Part shown: piece by piece, positions 1-8,344 of the stretch
Position numbering within the stretch: the stretch's first letter is position 1
How the letters are laid out: each line of letters starts with the position of its first letter
Notes under the pieces: generated by a model
Databases searched by the model: none
What the model was told of the DNA's origin: nothing
Seen by the model: only the letters and a program-made list of their open reading frames with translations
Made by a program: the position numbers and the translations under genes
DNA from: Rhizobiaceae bacterium
GTDB taxonomy: Bacteria; Pseudomonadota; Alphaproteobacteria; Rhizobiales; Rhizobiaceae
NCBI GenBank assembly: GCA_019635695.1
Contig: JAHBYZ010000001.1
Span: 62,001-126,000 of the forward strand
DNA length: 64,000 bases
Reading direction: 5' to 3'

Positions 1-1722
1 AAAGCGTTCGACGGAGATGGCGAGCGTCTCGGCGCCGTGCGCCACTTCGAGCGGCGAGAAGGCGTGGACGTGGATCGACGGCGCGCCGCGCTTGGCGGCG
101 GCGAGCAGGTCGAGATAGGTCTGGCCGGTGAAGGCAGGGTGGATGCCGCCCTGCATGCAGACTTCCGTCGCGCCGCGCTCCCACGCCTCGGCGGCGCGGC
201 GCGAGACCTCGTCGAGGCTCACCTCGTAGGGCTTGCCGCGCAGGTTGTCAGACGCCTTGCCCTTGGAGAAGGCGCAGAAGCTGCATTTGTAGGCGCAGAC
301 ATTGGTGTAGTTGATGTTGCGGTTGACGACGTAGCGCACCTTGCCGCCGCTGACCTTGCGGCGCAGCGCGTCGGCAGCCGTCACGACAGCGTCGAAGTCG
401 CCGGCGCGGGCGGCGAACAGGGCCGCGATCTCGCTCTCGCCGAGCCGCGCGCCGGACGCCGAACGAGCGACGGCCTTTTCAATGCCGGCGCTGGGGCCGC
501 GGCGAATGGAGGGCGCGGGGCGCTTCGGCGCAGCCAGCGTGCCGGGCGACCAGGGATCGGCGCGGCCCCAGCCTTCTGCATCACTGGCGCGCAGAGCGGG
601 CGTGCGCATTGCGGGCGCCAACCAACGGTCCTGATCCGCAAGCCAGGCCGGATAGATCGGCAGGCGGGCGACGAGGGCGGCGCCGGAGCGCTCGGTGGCG
701 ATGCGCAGCTTCTCCAGCGTCGGCCACGCCGCTTCCGGGTTCACGTGGTCCGGCGTGACCGGCGAGACGCCGCCCCAGTCGTTGATGCCGGCCTCGAGCA
801 GTCGCGGGAAGTCGTCGAAGGAGAGGTTCGGCGGCGCCTGGATGTTCATGTCCGGACCGAGCACGATGCGCGCGGCCGCTACCGTCCAAAGCATTTCCTC
901 CATCGGCAGCGCAGGCTGTCCGGCCATGCGCGTGCCCGGCTTGGGCTGGAAATTCTGGACGATGACTTCCTGGATGTGGCCGAAGCGCTCGTGCAGTGCC
1001 TTGATGACCAGCAGGCTTTCAACGCGGTCGGCGCGCGTTTCGCCGATGCCTGCGAGGATTCCGGTGGTGAACGGAATGGCGCGTCGCCCGGCCTCGGCAA
1101 TCATGTCGATACGGACCTGCGGATGTTTGCCCTTCGAGCCGAAATGCGGGCCGCCGCGCTCAAGCAATTTCAGCGAGGTGCTTTCCAGCATCAACCCCTG
1201 AGAAACGCTTACCGCGCGCAGCCGCTCCATGTCCTCCCCGGACATGATGCCGGCATTGATGTGCGGCAGCAGGCCGGTCTCCGTCGCGACTCTGCCGGCA
1301 ACATCGACTAGATAGTCGATCGTTGTTTCGTGCCCCATGGCGGTAAGTTCGCCGCGCGCCACGCGGTAGCGCTGCTCGGGCAGCTCGCCGAGCGTGAACA
1401 GCGCCTCGGTGCAGCCGGCCGCGGCGCCAGCGCGCGCGATCTCCAGCACCTTGTCCACAGCCATGAAGGCGCGTTCGCCGCGGCGCGGCGGATGCGCGAA
1501 CGTGCAATAGCCGCACACGTCGCGGCAAAGCTGTGTCAGCGGAATGAACACCTTCGGCGAAAAGGAGACGGTGCGGCTGTGGCCCCTCTCCCGCATGTCG
1601 CGTGCCAGGCCGAGCAATGCCTGCGGGGTCATCGCCTGAAGTCGTGAAAGCAGGCCGGCGACGGTCGCCGGCGCCGGTCGAAGATTGGCTTCGGAGGTCG
1701 TTTCGATCAGGTCGTCGCTCAT
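1..1722 (-). CDS. fbiC: FO synthase, fused CofG-CofH type (partial, C-terminus outside window)
   Basis: Makes 7,8-didemethyl-8-hydroxy-5-deazariboflavin (FO), the chromophore of cofactor F420, by two radical-SAM reactions on tyrosine and a ribityl-aminouracil. The frame is open from an ATG at 1722 to the window edge, giving 574 residues without a stop. Two radical-SAM cysteine motifs lie in the same frame: CRDVCGYC (Cys66, Cys70, Cys73), the CofG signature, and CAYKCSFC (Cys476, Cys480, Cys483), the CofH signature after YVVNRNINYTNV. The two halves are therefore one polypeptide, as in actinobacterial FbiC, rather than separate cofG and cofH genes. The remaining C-terminal CofH part is beyond position 1. 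It diverges from the ABC importer at 2018. No F420-dependent enzyme or other F420 biosynthesis gene was recognised in the window. Confidence 0.93.
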   Translation of the reverse strand, partial: MSDDLIETTSEANLRPAPATVAGLLSRLQAMTPQALLGLARDMRERGHSRTVSFSPKVFIPLTQLCRDVCGYCTFAHPPRRGERAFMAVDKVLEIARAGAAAGCTEALFTLGELPEQRYRVARGELTAMGHETTIDYLVDVAGRVATETGLLPHINAGIMSGEDMERLRAVSVSQGLMLESTSLKLLERGGPHFGSKGKHPQVRIDMIAEAGRRAIPFTTGILAGIGETRADRVESLLVIKALHERFGHIQEVIVQNFQPKPGTRMAGQPALPMEEMLWTVAAARIVLGPDMNIQAPPNLSFDDFPRLLEAGINDWGGVSPVTPDHVNPEAAWPTLEKLRIATERSGAALVARLPIYPAWLADQDRWLAPAMRTPALRASDAEGWGRADPWSPGTLAAPKRPAPSIRRGPSAGIEKAVARSASGARLGESEIAALFAARAGDFDAVVTAADALRRKVSGGKVRYVVNRNINYTNVCAYKCSFCAFSKGKASDNLRGKPYEVSLDEVSRRAAEAWERGATEVCMQGGIHPAFTGQTYLDLLAAAKRGAPSIHVHAFSPLEVAHGAETLAISVERF

Positions 1723-1818
1723 GGTGGCACGATGCCTCGTTTCACCGAAAGATAGACATGTTCAGCATCGTTGTGTCAAGATGTCTAGACAACATTGCGC
1801 CTGATGCTACGCTTATCA

Positions 1819-1848
1819 TATAGAGAATATCATTTTCTATCGAGAAAA
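1819..1848 (+). promoter_or_regulatory. 30-bp promoter element shared with 20061-20090
   Basis: This AT-rich block in the fbiC/ABC-importer divergent region matches the reverse complement of 20061-20090 at 23 of 30 positions. It contains ATTTTCT-ATCG-AGAAAAT (1832-1849), a perfect 7-bp inverted repeat. A TTGC hexamer follows four bases after the shared CGAGAAAA in both copies: TTGCCT here, with TATGGT 16 bases further on, giving a plausible sigma-70 promoter toward 2018. The shared layout suggests a regulator-binding or activator site just upstream of -35. Function is inference. Confidence 0.5.
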
Positions 1849-2017
1849 TCGCTTGCCTTGCCGGCTCTTTTCGGTATGGTGCCGACAGGGAGGCGATCTG
1901 CCGGACCGCGCAGGCGGCCCGTCCGGTCGCGGGCGTCGAGAATATCCGCCTTGAGATGCAACTGGCTTGGTGCGGCGGCGGAGCGATCTCCGCCTGAAGC
2001 GCCGTAGGAGGAAAAAG

Positions 2018-3034
2018 ATGAACAAGCTCTCGCTGTGCTGGACTGCCGTGGCGGTCGCGGCGCTCGGTTCGCTTCAGGCGGCCCCCGCCAGTGCGGAGGA
2101 TCTGGTCAGGATCGCGACGGCCTCGACGTCGGTCGCGCACGGTCCGCTGCCGCTCGCCATGGCCGATCCGTCGATCTTCGGCGGCAACGGCATCAGGATC
2201 GAGGTCACCGACCTCAAGGGCCAGTCGCCCAACTGCATCGCCGCGCTTCTGTCGGAGGCGGTCGAGCTCTGCCAGGTCGGCACTCCGACCGGCACCGACG
2301 CCATCGCCGAAGGCGCCAAGTTCAAGGCCGTCGCAGTCATCACAGGCCCGATCAACGAGATCTTCATCTCGAAGAAGGTCGCCGACGCCTCGGGTGTCTC
2401 GGCTGACGCGCCCGTCGAGGACCGGATCAAGGCGCTGAAGGGCCTCAACCTTGTCACCGCTGCCCCCGGCACCGCGCACTATCTCACGCTGGAAGCCACG
2501 CTCAAGAAGGGCGGGCTGACGATGAACGACGTGCAGTATCGCACGCTGGGCGACGTCACCGCGATGATTGAATCCATCCGTAACGGCGCGATCGACGGCG
2601 CGCTGTGGACGATCGGTTCGCTGGCGCCGCTGCTGATGGACGGCACCGGCGTACGCTGGATCAGCATGGCCCGTGGCGACATCGACGAGTTCAAGACACT
2701 TCCATACGTGACCGTCTACGCGCGCGCCGACTGGGTCGACGCCAATCCCGACCTGGTCGGGCGCATTCACAAATCCTACGCCGACGCGATCCACCAGCTG
2801 AAGACCGATCCGGAGCGGACCTCGAAGCTTTTCAAGGACATGTTCTTCCCCAACCTCGACCAGGCGTTGTGGGACGACGGCTTCAACATGGCACGTCAGG
2901 CCTATCTGGAAGGTGCCAAGACGACCGCTGCCGCATGGCAGCAGTCACTGGACATGCAGATCGCCGGAACGGGCAAGAACTACGACGCCGCGGCATTCGA
3001 CAAGGTCGTCATTCCGGCCGCGCGCGCCGATTGA
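2018..3034 (+). CDS. ABC transporter substrate-binding protein (NMT1/SsuA-like)
   Basis: Periplasmic ligand-binding component of an importer of the nitrate/sulfonate/thiamine-precursor superfamily, 338 residues. The start at 2018 follows a strong TAGGAGG Shine-Dalgarno; a longer in-frame start at 1967 adds only a basic low-complexity tail. A Sec signal peptide covers about residues 1-27 (hydrophobic core AVAVAALGSLQAA, cleavage after ASA). The mature part has the two-lobed NMT1-like pattern, including LVTAAPGTAHYLTLEATLKKGG. It heads a three-gene operon with an ATPase (3108) and permease (3899). The ligand cannot be read from sequence; sulfonate, riboflavin-precursor or aromatic ligands are all possible. 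Confidence 0.85.
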   Translation: MNKLSLCWTAVAVAALGSLQAAPASAEDLVRIATASTSVAHGPLPLAMADPSIFGGNGIRIEVTDLKGQSPNCIAALLSEAVELCQVGTPTGTDAIAEGAKFKAVAVITGPINEIFISKKVADASGVSADAPVEDRIKALKGLNLVTAAPGTAHYLTLEATLKKGGLTMNDVQYRTLGDVTAMIESIRNGAIDGALWTIGSLAPLLMDGTGVRWISMARGDIDEFKTLPYVTVYARADWVDANPDLVGRIHKSYADAIHQLKTDPERTSKLFKDMFFPNLDQALWDDGFNMARQAYLEGAKTTAAAWQQSLDMQIAGTGKNYDAAAFDKVVIPAARAD

Positions 3035-3051
3035 CACTAGGATAGGCTGGA

Positions 3052-3075
3052 CGCGGCCCGCTCGGACGGGCCGCG
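3052..3075 (+). promoter_or_regulatory. Intercistronic hairpin between substrate-binding protein and ATPase
   Basis: CGCGGCCCG (3052-3060) and CGGGCCGCG (3067-3075) form a perfect 9-bp stem with a 6-nt loop. No U-run follows, so it is more likely an mRNA-stabilising or attenuating hairpin than a full terminator. Such structures commonly raise binding-protein levels over the membrane components; that role is inferred here. Confidence 0.6.
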
Positions 3076-3107
3076 CCAACAACAAGAAACGACAGGAGGA
3101 CGCCGGG

Positions 3108-3860
3108 GTGCTGCTCGAACTTCGCGACGTGCATTTCCGCTATCACGGCGAGGCGCCGATCCTCGAGGGCTTCGACCTCGATATCGCGCATGGCGAGTTC
3201 GTCGCGCTGCTCGGACCGAGCGGCTGCGGCAAGTCCACGCTGCTCAATCTCGCGGCCGGTCTGCTCGACCCGCTTGCCGGCGAAGTGGACTTCGGCGGCA
3301 AGGCCCTGACCGGCCTCAACCGCGACGCCGGCTACATGACCCAGGGCGACACGCTGCTGCCGTGGATGACGGTGACCAACAATATCGGGCTGCCGCTGGA
3401 GCTGCGCAACGTTCCGCGCGGCGAGCGCAGGGACAAGATCGAGCGCGCGCTGAAGCTGGTGAATTTGTGGGAAGCGCGCGACAAGTTCCCTTCCGAGCTT
3501 TCGGGCGGCATGAAGCGCCGCGCGCTGCTCGCCCGCTCGATCATCTACGATCCGCCGATGCTGCTGATGGACGAGCCCTTCGGCGCGCTCGACGCCCAGA
3601 TGCGCGAGACCATGCACCAGGAACTGCTCGATACCGTGGGCCGCACCGGCGAAAGCGTTCTGTTCGTCACCCACGACATCTCGGAGAGCATCCTGCTGGC
3701 CGACCGCATCCTCGTGCTCGGCGGGCGCCCGCTCAAGGTTCTTGAGGAGGTCCGCATCGCATGGGGCAAGGACCGCGACCTCGACAAGATTCGCAAGGAT
3801 CCCGAATACACGGCGCTCGAGACACGGCTGCGCGACCTGCTGCGCGCCGCGCATTCGTGA
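3108..3860 (+). CDS. ABC transporter ATP-binding protein (SsuB/TauB-like)
   Basis: Cytoplasmic ATPase of the importer encoded from 2018, 250 residues from a GTG start at 3108 preceded by CAGGAGGA. Walker A is GPSGCGKST (about residues 37-45), the Q-loop region follows in GYMTQGDTLLPW, the signature is LSGGM, Walker B is LLMDEPFGALD, and the switch histidine is in FVTHD. The LSGGMKRRA form is slightly off the usual LSGGQ but is normal for this nitrate/sulfonate group. It lies between the binding protein and the permease, so the three form one transporter. Confidence 0.9.
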   Translation: MLLELRDVHFRYHGEAPILEGFDLDIAHGEFVALLGPSGCGKSTLLNLAAGLLDPLAGEVDFGGKALTGLNRDAGYMTQGDTLLPWMTVTNNIGLPLELRNVPRGERRDKIERALKLVNLWEARDKFPSELSGGMKRRALLARSIIYDPPMLLMDEPFGALDAQMRETMHQELLDTVGRTGESVLFVTHDISESILLADRILVLGGRPLKVLEEVRIAWGKDRDLDKIRKDPEYTALETRLRDLLRAAHS

Positions 3861-3898
3861 CGTCCATGAAGGCCGAAACCCAGGAAGGCAGGCCCACC

Positions 3899-4771
3899 AT
3901 GAATATGGTCAGCAAGATCGAGGCCGCAGCGCCCGCCGCGCCGATACCGGCGGCGCAGCCCCGCCGCGCCGCCACGCGCCCCGCCCCCGTGCGCAAGAGC
4001 AGGCTTCGCTACCGCCTCGAAAACCTGGCGTGGCAGATCGTCCTCATCGGCGGATTCCTGCTGCTGTGGGAATATGCCTCGGACCGCTGGGTGCCCAAGC
4101 TGATGGTCAGCAAGCCGAGCGAGATCGGCGCCATGATGTGGAAGTGGCTGATGGACGGCACCTACCTGTCCAATCTGTGGGTGACCATCCAGGCGACCTT
4201 CTTCGGCTTCCTGTTCGGCGCCGGCGCCGGCATGATCGTCGGCTTCCTCACAGGTTCTTGGCGCCGCCTCGGCGACATCCTGCAGCCTATCGTCACCGCC
4301 TTCTACACGCTGCCGCGCCTGGCGCTCGCGCCGCTGTTCCTGCTGTGGTTCGGCCTCGGCATCGAGTTCCGCATCGTGTTCGCGGCGACGATCGTGTTCT
4401 TCCTCGTCTACTACAACACCTATTTCGGTGTGCGCGAGGTGAGCCGCGAACTGATCTCTGCCGTGCGCATCATGGGCGCCAGCCGCATCCAGGTGATGAC
4501 GCGGGTCATCATCCCGTCGGCACTGGTGTGGGTGGCGGCCGGCCTCAAGATCTCGGTGCCCTACGCGCTGGTCGGCGTGGTCGTGGCCGAGATGCTCGCC
4601 TCCGACAAGGGCATGGGCTTCCTGCTGTCGCGCTCGGCCTCGCAGTTTTCCGCCTCGGGCTCGTTCGCCGCCATCGCCGGCCTGCTCGTGGTCGCGCTGA
4701 TCGTCGACTGGATCATCACGAAGATCACCGACCGCGCGCTGCGCTGGAAGACGGTGGCCGAGCAGAAATAG
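3899..4771 (+). CDS. ABC transporter permease (SsuC/TauC-like)
   Basis: Inner-membrane permease of the importer, 290 residues from 3899, where AGGAAGGC gives a Shine-Dalgarno. An in-frame ATG at 3866 would add 11 residues. After a proline/alanine/arginine-rich cytoplasmic tail (about residues 1-45) there are about six hydrophobic segments and the binding-protein-dependent permease loop (EVSRELISAVRIMGASRIQ..., 'EAA' position, with the conserved G). It ends 27 bases before a strong terminator, making it the last gene of the 2018 operon. Confidence 0.9.
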   Translation: MNMVSKIEAAAPAAPIPAAQPRRAATRPAPVRKSRLRYRLENLAWQIVLIGGFLLLWEYASDRWVPKLMVSKPSEIGAMMWKWLMDGTYLSNLWVTIQATFFGFLFGAGAGMIVGFLTGSWRRLGDILQPIVTAFYTLPRLALAPLFLLWFGLGIEFRIVFAATIVFFLVYYNTYFGVREVSRELISAVRIMGASRIQVMTRVIIPSALVWVAAGLKISVPYALVGVVVAEMLASDKGMGFLLSRSASQFSASGSFAAIAGLLVVALIVDWIITKITDRALRWKTVAEQK

Positions 4772-4797
4772 ACCTTATGCGGTCCTCCCTCCGCGCT

Positions 4798-4825
4798 GAA
4801 GCGGCCTTCGGGCCGCTTCTTTTTT
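4798..4825 (+). terminator. Rho-independent terminator of the 2018-4771 operon
   Basis: GAAGCGGCC-TTCG-GGCCGCTTC forms a 9-bp stem with a UUCG tetraloop (4798-4819), followed by six T residues. It sits directly after the permease stop. The minus-strand flavoreductase ends at 4843, so it separates convergent transcripts. Confidence 0.92.
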
Positions 4826-4842
4826 GTCGGGCCCAGCTCTGT

Positions 4843-5622
4843 TCAGGCGCCTTCGCCGACGAAGGCCTTTTCCACAACATACTCACGCGGCTCGGAATTG
4901 GCGCCCTCGCGCAGTCCGTGCCGCTCGAGCAGGGCCTTCACGTCGACATTGAAGGCGAGACTGCCGCACACCATGGCGCGGTCGTTCGCCGGGTCGATCG
5001 GGGCGATGCCGAGGTCCGCGAACATCTTGCCGGATGAGATCATGTCGGTGATGCGGCCCATGCGCGGCGAGTCTTCGCGCGTCGTCGTGGCATAGTGGTG
5101 CACGCGGCGTTCGCCGATCATCTCGTCGATCAGCGGCGTGGCGGCGAGCCCGGCGACCACAGCCGCACCGTAATCGAGCTCGCAGCGCCGCCGGCAGGTG
5201 TGCATGATAACGATCTCCTCGAAGCGCTCGTAGGTCTCGGTGTCGCGCAGGATCGAGGCGAAGGGCGCGAAGCCGGTGCCGGTGGCGAGCAACCAGAGCC
5301 GCTTGCCCGGAAGCAGCGCGTCGTGCACCAGCGTGCCAACGGACTTGGGGCGCAGGATGATCTCGTCACCCGGCTGGATGTGCTGGAGGCGCGAGGTCAG
5401 CGCCCCGTTCTCGACCTTGATCGAATAGAATTCGAGCTCGTCGGCCCAGGACGGCGCGGCGATGGAATAGGCGCGCAGCAGCGGCTTGCCGTTGTCGCCC
5501 GGCAGGCCGATCATCACGAACTCGCCGGAGCGGAAGCGCAGCGCGGCAGGGCGCGTGACCCGAAAGGAGAACAGGTTCTCGCTCCAGTGGCGGACGGCGG
5601 TGACGGTCTGGAGATCGGTCAA
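4843..5622 (-). CDS. Ferredoxin--NADP+ reductase (Fpr type), module 1
   Basis: FAD-dependent reductase moving electrons between ferredoxin/flavodoxin and NADP(H), 259 residues. FAD-binding motif RAYSIA is at about residue 47 and NADP-binding LLATGTGFAPF at about 107; the C-terminal YVVEKAFV tail is typical of the bacterial Fpr subclass. The start is a TTG at 5622 that overlaps the stop of the upstream SDR in TTGA; no ATG is available, and this start aligns with the paralogue at 47228. Its operon partner is the SDR (5619-6410), divergent from the TetR gene. In context it probably serves the FdxA (7240) and Kor proteins of this module. Confidence 0.88.
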   Translation of the reverse strand: MTDLQTVTAVRHWSENLFSFRVTRPAALRFRSGEFVMIGLPGDNGKPLLRAYSIAAPSWADELEFYSIKVENGALTSRLQHIQPGDEIILRPKSVGTLVHDALLPGKRLWLLATGTGFAPFASILRDTETYERFEEIVIMHTCRRRCELDYGAAVVAGLAATPLIDEMIGERRVHHYATTTREDSPRMGRITDMISSGKMFADLGIAPIDPANDRAMVCGSLAFNVDVKALLERHGLREGANSEPREYVVEKAFVGEGA

Positions 5623-6410
5623 GATCGCTGCTCCGGTCGGTCGAAGGAAACGAAAGGGGCGAGCGTCTGGCCGCCGTCTGCGAGCAAGGTCTGGCCGGTG
5701 ATCCAGCGCGCCGCGTCGGAGCACAGGAACAGCAGCGGCGGGACGAGGTCTTCCGCCGTGCCCAGCCGGCCGGCGGGCAGCGCGGCGATGGTGCGCTTCC
5801 ACAAATCCGGCCGCTCGGTCTCGCAGCGTGCCCAGAAACCGTCCTCGAACAGGGTCGAGCCCGGCGCCAGCGCGTTGACCCGCACGCCGTGGCGCACCAA
5901 ATCGGCGGCGGCGCAGCGCACGGCGTATTCGAGCCCGGCCTTGGCGGCGCCGTAGGCCGCCGTCTGCGGCGTATATCCATGGGCTGTGCGCGACGAGCAG
6001 AAAACCGCCGCGCCGCGCGAGGCCGCGAGCCCGTCGCGGCACAGGTCGAGCAGCCGCAGCGGCGCCATGAGGTCGGTCTCGAAGCTGGCGCGGAAGTCGG
6101 TCTCCTCGCTCGAAGGGCGTCCTGCGCTGAGCGTCACAACCAGCACGTCGACGCCGCCGAGCGCGGCAATGGCGTCGCCCGCCCAGCGCTTCGCCTCGCC
6201 CGCGTCGGAAAGATCGGCGGCCTGCCAGATATGATCCCCGTCGAGTTTCTCGGCCAGCGCGGCGATGGCGTCGCCGCGCCGCGCGCCCAGCGCCAGCCGC
6301 GCGCCAGCGGCCGCGAAAGCGCGGGCGGCGGCCTTGCCGAGCCCGCTGCTGGCGCCGGCGATCAGCACGCGCCGCCCCGCAAATGCGCCGTGACCGTCGA
6401 GAACCTGCAT
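5619..6410 (-). CDS. SDR-family oxidoreductase, module 1
   Basis: NAD(P)-dependent dehydrogenase, 263 residues. The cofactor motif is GASSGLG (about residues 19-25), the catalytic serine is in FCSSRTA and the YxxxK pair is in AYGAAK; the C-terminal TGQTLLADGG is standard for classical SDRs. Substrate unknown. It is the first gene of a two-gene minus-strand operon with the flavoreductase, starting 38 bases from the palindrome at 6449-6472. An SDR is also found beside the second Kor module (40782), so it may belong to the pathway rather than being incidental. Confidence 0.88.
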   Translation of the reverse strand: MQVLDGHGAFAGRRVLIAGASSGLGKAAARAFAAAGARLALGARRGDAIAALAEKLDGDHIWQAADLSDAGEAKRWAGDAIAALGGVDVLVVTLSAGRPSSEETDFRASFETDLMAPLRLLDLCRDGLAASRGAAVFCSSRTAHGYTPQTAAYGAAKAGLEYAVRCAAADLVRHGVRVNALAPGSTLFEDGFWARCETERPDLWKRTIAALPAGRLGTAEDLVPPLLFLCSDAARWITGQTLLADGGQTLAPFVSFDRPEQRS

Positions 6411-6448
6411 CGCCGCCTCCCGCTGCGGACGAAAGGCCTAGGGAAACT

Positions 6449-6472
6449 TTTTTCATGTTGCAACAGAAAAAA
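6449..6472. promoter_or_regulatory. 24-bp palindromic operator, TTTCW-N9-WGAAA family
   Basis: An imperfect 24-bp palindrome: five T's and five A's flank a perfect 10-bp core TGTTGCAACA (6456-6465). The inner 19-mer TTTCATGTTGCAACAGAAA (6451-6469) agrees at 15 of 19 positions with the site at 28124. It lies between the SDR-flavoreductase operon and the tetR gene, the usual place for a TetR autoregulatory operator. Confidence 0.7.
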
Positions 6473-6540
6473 TTATCGGGCTAGTGCAAGAGGCAGGGCG
6501 CTCGCCTATAGCTGCGCCGACCAGACCGAAGATTTGCGAC

Positions 6541-7233
6541 GTGGCAGATTCCCAACCCGCCAGGCAGAAGTCCCGGACGCGCCGCGAGCCGGGCGAGGCG
6601 CAGCTGAACCGCAACTCGCCGCAGGCTGCCAACCGGCGCATCAACCGCAAGACCGAAGGCGTGCAGGGCGCGATCCTCGATGCGGCCGCCAAGATCTTCG
6701 CCGAAAAGGGCTACCAGCGCACCAAGCTGTCGGACATCTCCGACGGGCTGGATATGCACGTCACCGCGCTGCGCTATCACTTCCCGACCAAGGAGATGCT
6801 GGCGGAGGAGATCGTCAACCGCGTCGCGCGCACCAACCTGGAGCGGCTGCAGGAAGCGCTGGCGACGCTCGGCCCCGATGCCAGCGTGCGCGACAAGCTG
6901 TCGGCGGCGATCACAGCCTACATGCGGGTGACCGCATCGAGCATCGTCTACATCGCCGCGCACGGCAACATCGTGAACCAACTGCCGGACGAGGCGCGCG
7001 CAGCGCACTATCAGTTGCTGCGCGATTTCCTCGCCATCTGGCGCAGCCTCGTCGGCGAGGCAGCGGAGCGCGGCGAACTGGCGCCCGGCCTCAATCCTTC
7101 GGTTGCCACGCAGGTCATCCTCGGCGCGGTGATCTGGTCGCGCGAATGGTATCAGCCCGAGCGCACCCCGCCCGACGAGATCGCCGAGCAGATCAAGGCG
7201 ACCTTGTTCGGCGGATTGCTGGCGCCGCGCTAG
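6541..7233 (+). CDS. TetR-family transcriptional regulator, module 1
   Basis: DNA-binding repressor, 230 residues from a GTG at 6541; another in-frame GTG at 6484 would add 19 residues but starts almost inside the palindrome. After a basic N-terminal tail rich in Arg/Asn/Gln, the TetR helix-turn-helix runs from AILDAAAKIFAEKGYQRTK through MHVTALRYHFPTKEML. The C-terminal half has the helical ligand-binding pattern, with QVILGAVIWSREWY close to the equivalent segment of the TetR at 43252. It is divergent from the SDR and sits beside fdxA and the Kor genes, which it probably controls through 6449-6472 and 7668-7686. An effector such as an acyl-CoA is likely for the family but not shown. Confidence 0.88.
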   Translation: MADSQPARQKSRTRREPGEAQLNRNSPQAANRRINRKTEGVQGAILDAAAKIFAEKGYQRTKLSDISDGLDMHVTALRYHFPTKEMLAEEIVNRVARTNLERLQEALATLGPDASVRDKLSAAITAYMRVTASSIVYIAAHGNIVNQLPDEARAAHYQLLRDFLAIWRSLVGEAAERGELAPGLNPSVATQVILGAVIWSREWYQPERTPPDEIAEQIKATLFGGLLAPR

Positions 7234-7239
7234 ATCCGT

Positions 7240-7578
7240 TCAGGCCGGCTGACGCGCCGGGTTTTCCGAAAAGAACTGCATCTTGCCGTCGACGCCGACG
7301 AAGCCTCGCGCATCGTCCGGCGCGGCGACAGCCTGCGCGATGTTCGGCCACAGCGCCGCGTATTTCGCGTTGAACGCCACCCATTGCGCCATGCCCGGCT
7401 CGGTGTCGGCATGGATGGCGTCAGCCGGGCATTCCGGCTCGCAGACACCGCAGTCGATGCATTCGTCGGGGTGGATCACCAGCATGTTCTCCCCTTCGTA
7501 GAAGCAGTCGACCGGGCAGACCGACACGCAGTCGGTGAACTTACAGCGGATGCAAGCATCCGTCACGGCAAAGGCCAT
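7240..7578 (-). CDS. fdxA: Ferredoxin FdxA, seven-iron type, module 1
   Basis: Small electron carrier with a [3Fe-4S] and a [4Fe-4S] cluster, 112 residues, the usual FdxA length. Cysteines are at 9, 12, 17, 21 and 25 and at 40, 43, 46 and 50 ([11 protein letters not shown]). The start at 7578 has GGAG six bases upstream; a longer frame to 7641 adds no conserved residues. It is convergent with tetR and its promoter region is shared with the Kor operon at 7751. Its likely role is to accept electrons from the Kor enzyme and pass them to the Fpr-type reductase (4843). Confidence 0.93.
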   Translation of the reverse strand: MAFAVTDACIRCKFTDCVSVCPVDCFYEGENMLVIHPDECIDCGVCEPECPADAIHADTEPGMAQWVAFNAKYAALWPNIAQAVAAPDDARGFVGVDGKMQFFSENPARQPA

Positions 7579-7667
7579 AGGGAACTCCAGGAATGTCGAC
7601 CGGCGGCGCGCAGGGCGCGCCGCGTACGCACAGGACAGCACGGCATTTTTTCATGCTCAACCAAAAA

Positions 7668-7686
7668 TTTCATGTCGACGGTGAAA
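7668..7686 (+). promoter_or_regulatory. Operator-like site upstream of Kor operon 1
   Basis: TTTCATGTCGACGGTGAAA has arms TTTCA/TGAAA nine bases apart and agrees with the 28124 site at 14 of 19 positions. A second, weaker copy beginning TTTTTTCATG lies at 7646-7667 and shares its first ten bases with the palindrome at 6448. Both sit in the 172-bp divergent region between fdxA and the Kor operon, so either gene could be controlled. Confidence 0.55.
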
Positions 7687-7750
7687 AATCTGTTGTGGCG
7701 CGGCGCGGCCTCGGTTAGGTTCCGTTCCAGCCAAGCCGCGGAGGAGTTCG

Positions 7751-8344
7751 GTGGAGCTAGAGTTGTTCGTGTCGGGGATCGGCGGGCAGGGCGTTCAGCT
7801 GCTCGGCAAGACCCTTGCTCTCGCCGCTCTGCGCGAGGGACGCCATGTCATGCTGTCGGGCGAATTCGGCGGCCACATGCGCGGCGGCAGCTCCGTCGTC
7901 ACCGTCGTGGTCGGCCCAGAGCCGATCCGCGCGCTGCCCAAACTCCCCTCCGCCGGAACGGCCATCGCGCTGTCGCACTCCTATTGGGAGAAGGTCGGCC
8001 CGCGGCTGCGCCCCGGCAGCCTGATCCTGGCCGAGGAGACCGTCGCCGACGATCTGCCGGATGACGGGCACAGGATCGTGCGCGTGCCGGCCATCACGCT
8101 CGGCACCGAGGCGGGAAACCGACTGTCGTCGGCCATGGCAATGACCGGGGCGTTCTCCGAACTCACCGGCGCGGTCGGCATTCAGGCCCTCATCGACGCG
8201 ATGACCGAGCAATTGCCGTCCTATCGCCGCCAGCACGCCGAGACCAACGCCAAGGCGATCCGCCTCGGCGCTGCCTTCGTGCGCGGGCAGGGGGCGGCGC
8301 TGAGCTACCCGGCGCCCTACCTCGCCCGGGAAGCAGCCGAATGA
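7751..8344 (+). CDS. korC: 2-oxoacid:ferredoxin oxidoreductase gamma subunit, module 1
   Basis: Gamma subunit of a four-subunit 2-oxoacid:acceptor oxidoreductase, 197 residues. The family signature GIGGQG is at residues 9-14, followed by REGRHVMLSGEFGGHMRGG. The GTG start at 7751 follows CGGAGGAG. It is the first gene of a tightly overlapping run gamma-delta-alpha-beta, the order typical of vor/por/kor-type complexes. The complex oxidatively decarboxylates a 2-oxoacid to an acyl-CoA and reduces ferredoxin. The 2-oxoacid itself (branched, aryl or dicarboxylic) cannot be assigned. Confidence 0.85.
   Translation: MELELFVSGIGGQGVQLLGKTLALAALREGRHVMLSGEFGGHMRGGSSVVTVVVGPEPIRALPKLPSAGTAIALSHSYWEKVGPRLRPGSLILAEETVADDLPDDGHRIVRVPAITLGTEAGNRLSSAMAMTGAFSELTGAVGIQALIDAMTEQLPSYRRQHAETNAKAIRLGAAFVRGQGAALSYPAPYLAREAAE

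Noticed and set aside
37-1311. Long plus-strand open frame at the left edge
   Set aside because: Arg/Ala-rich translation without any motif; the opposite strand carries the in-frame CofG and CofH cysteine signatures of fbiC.
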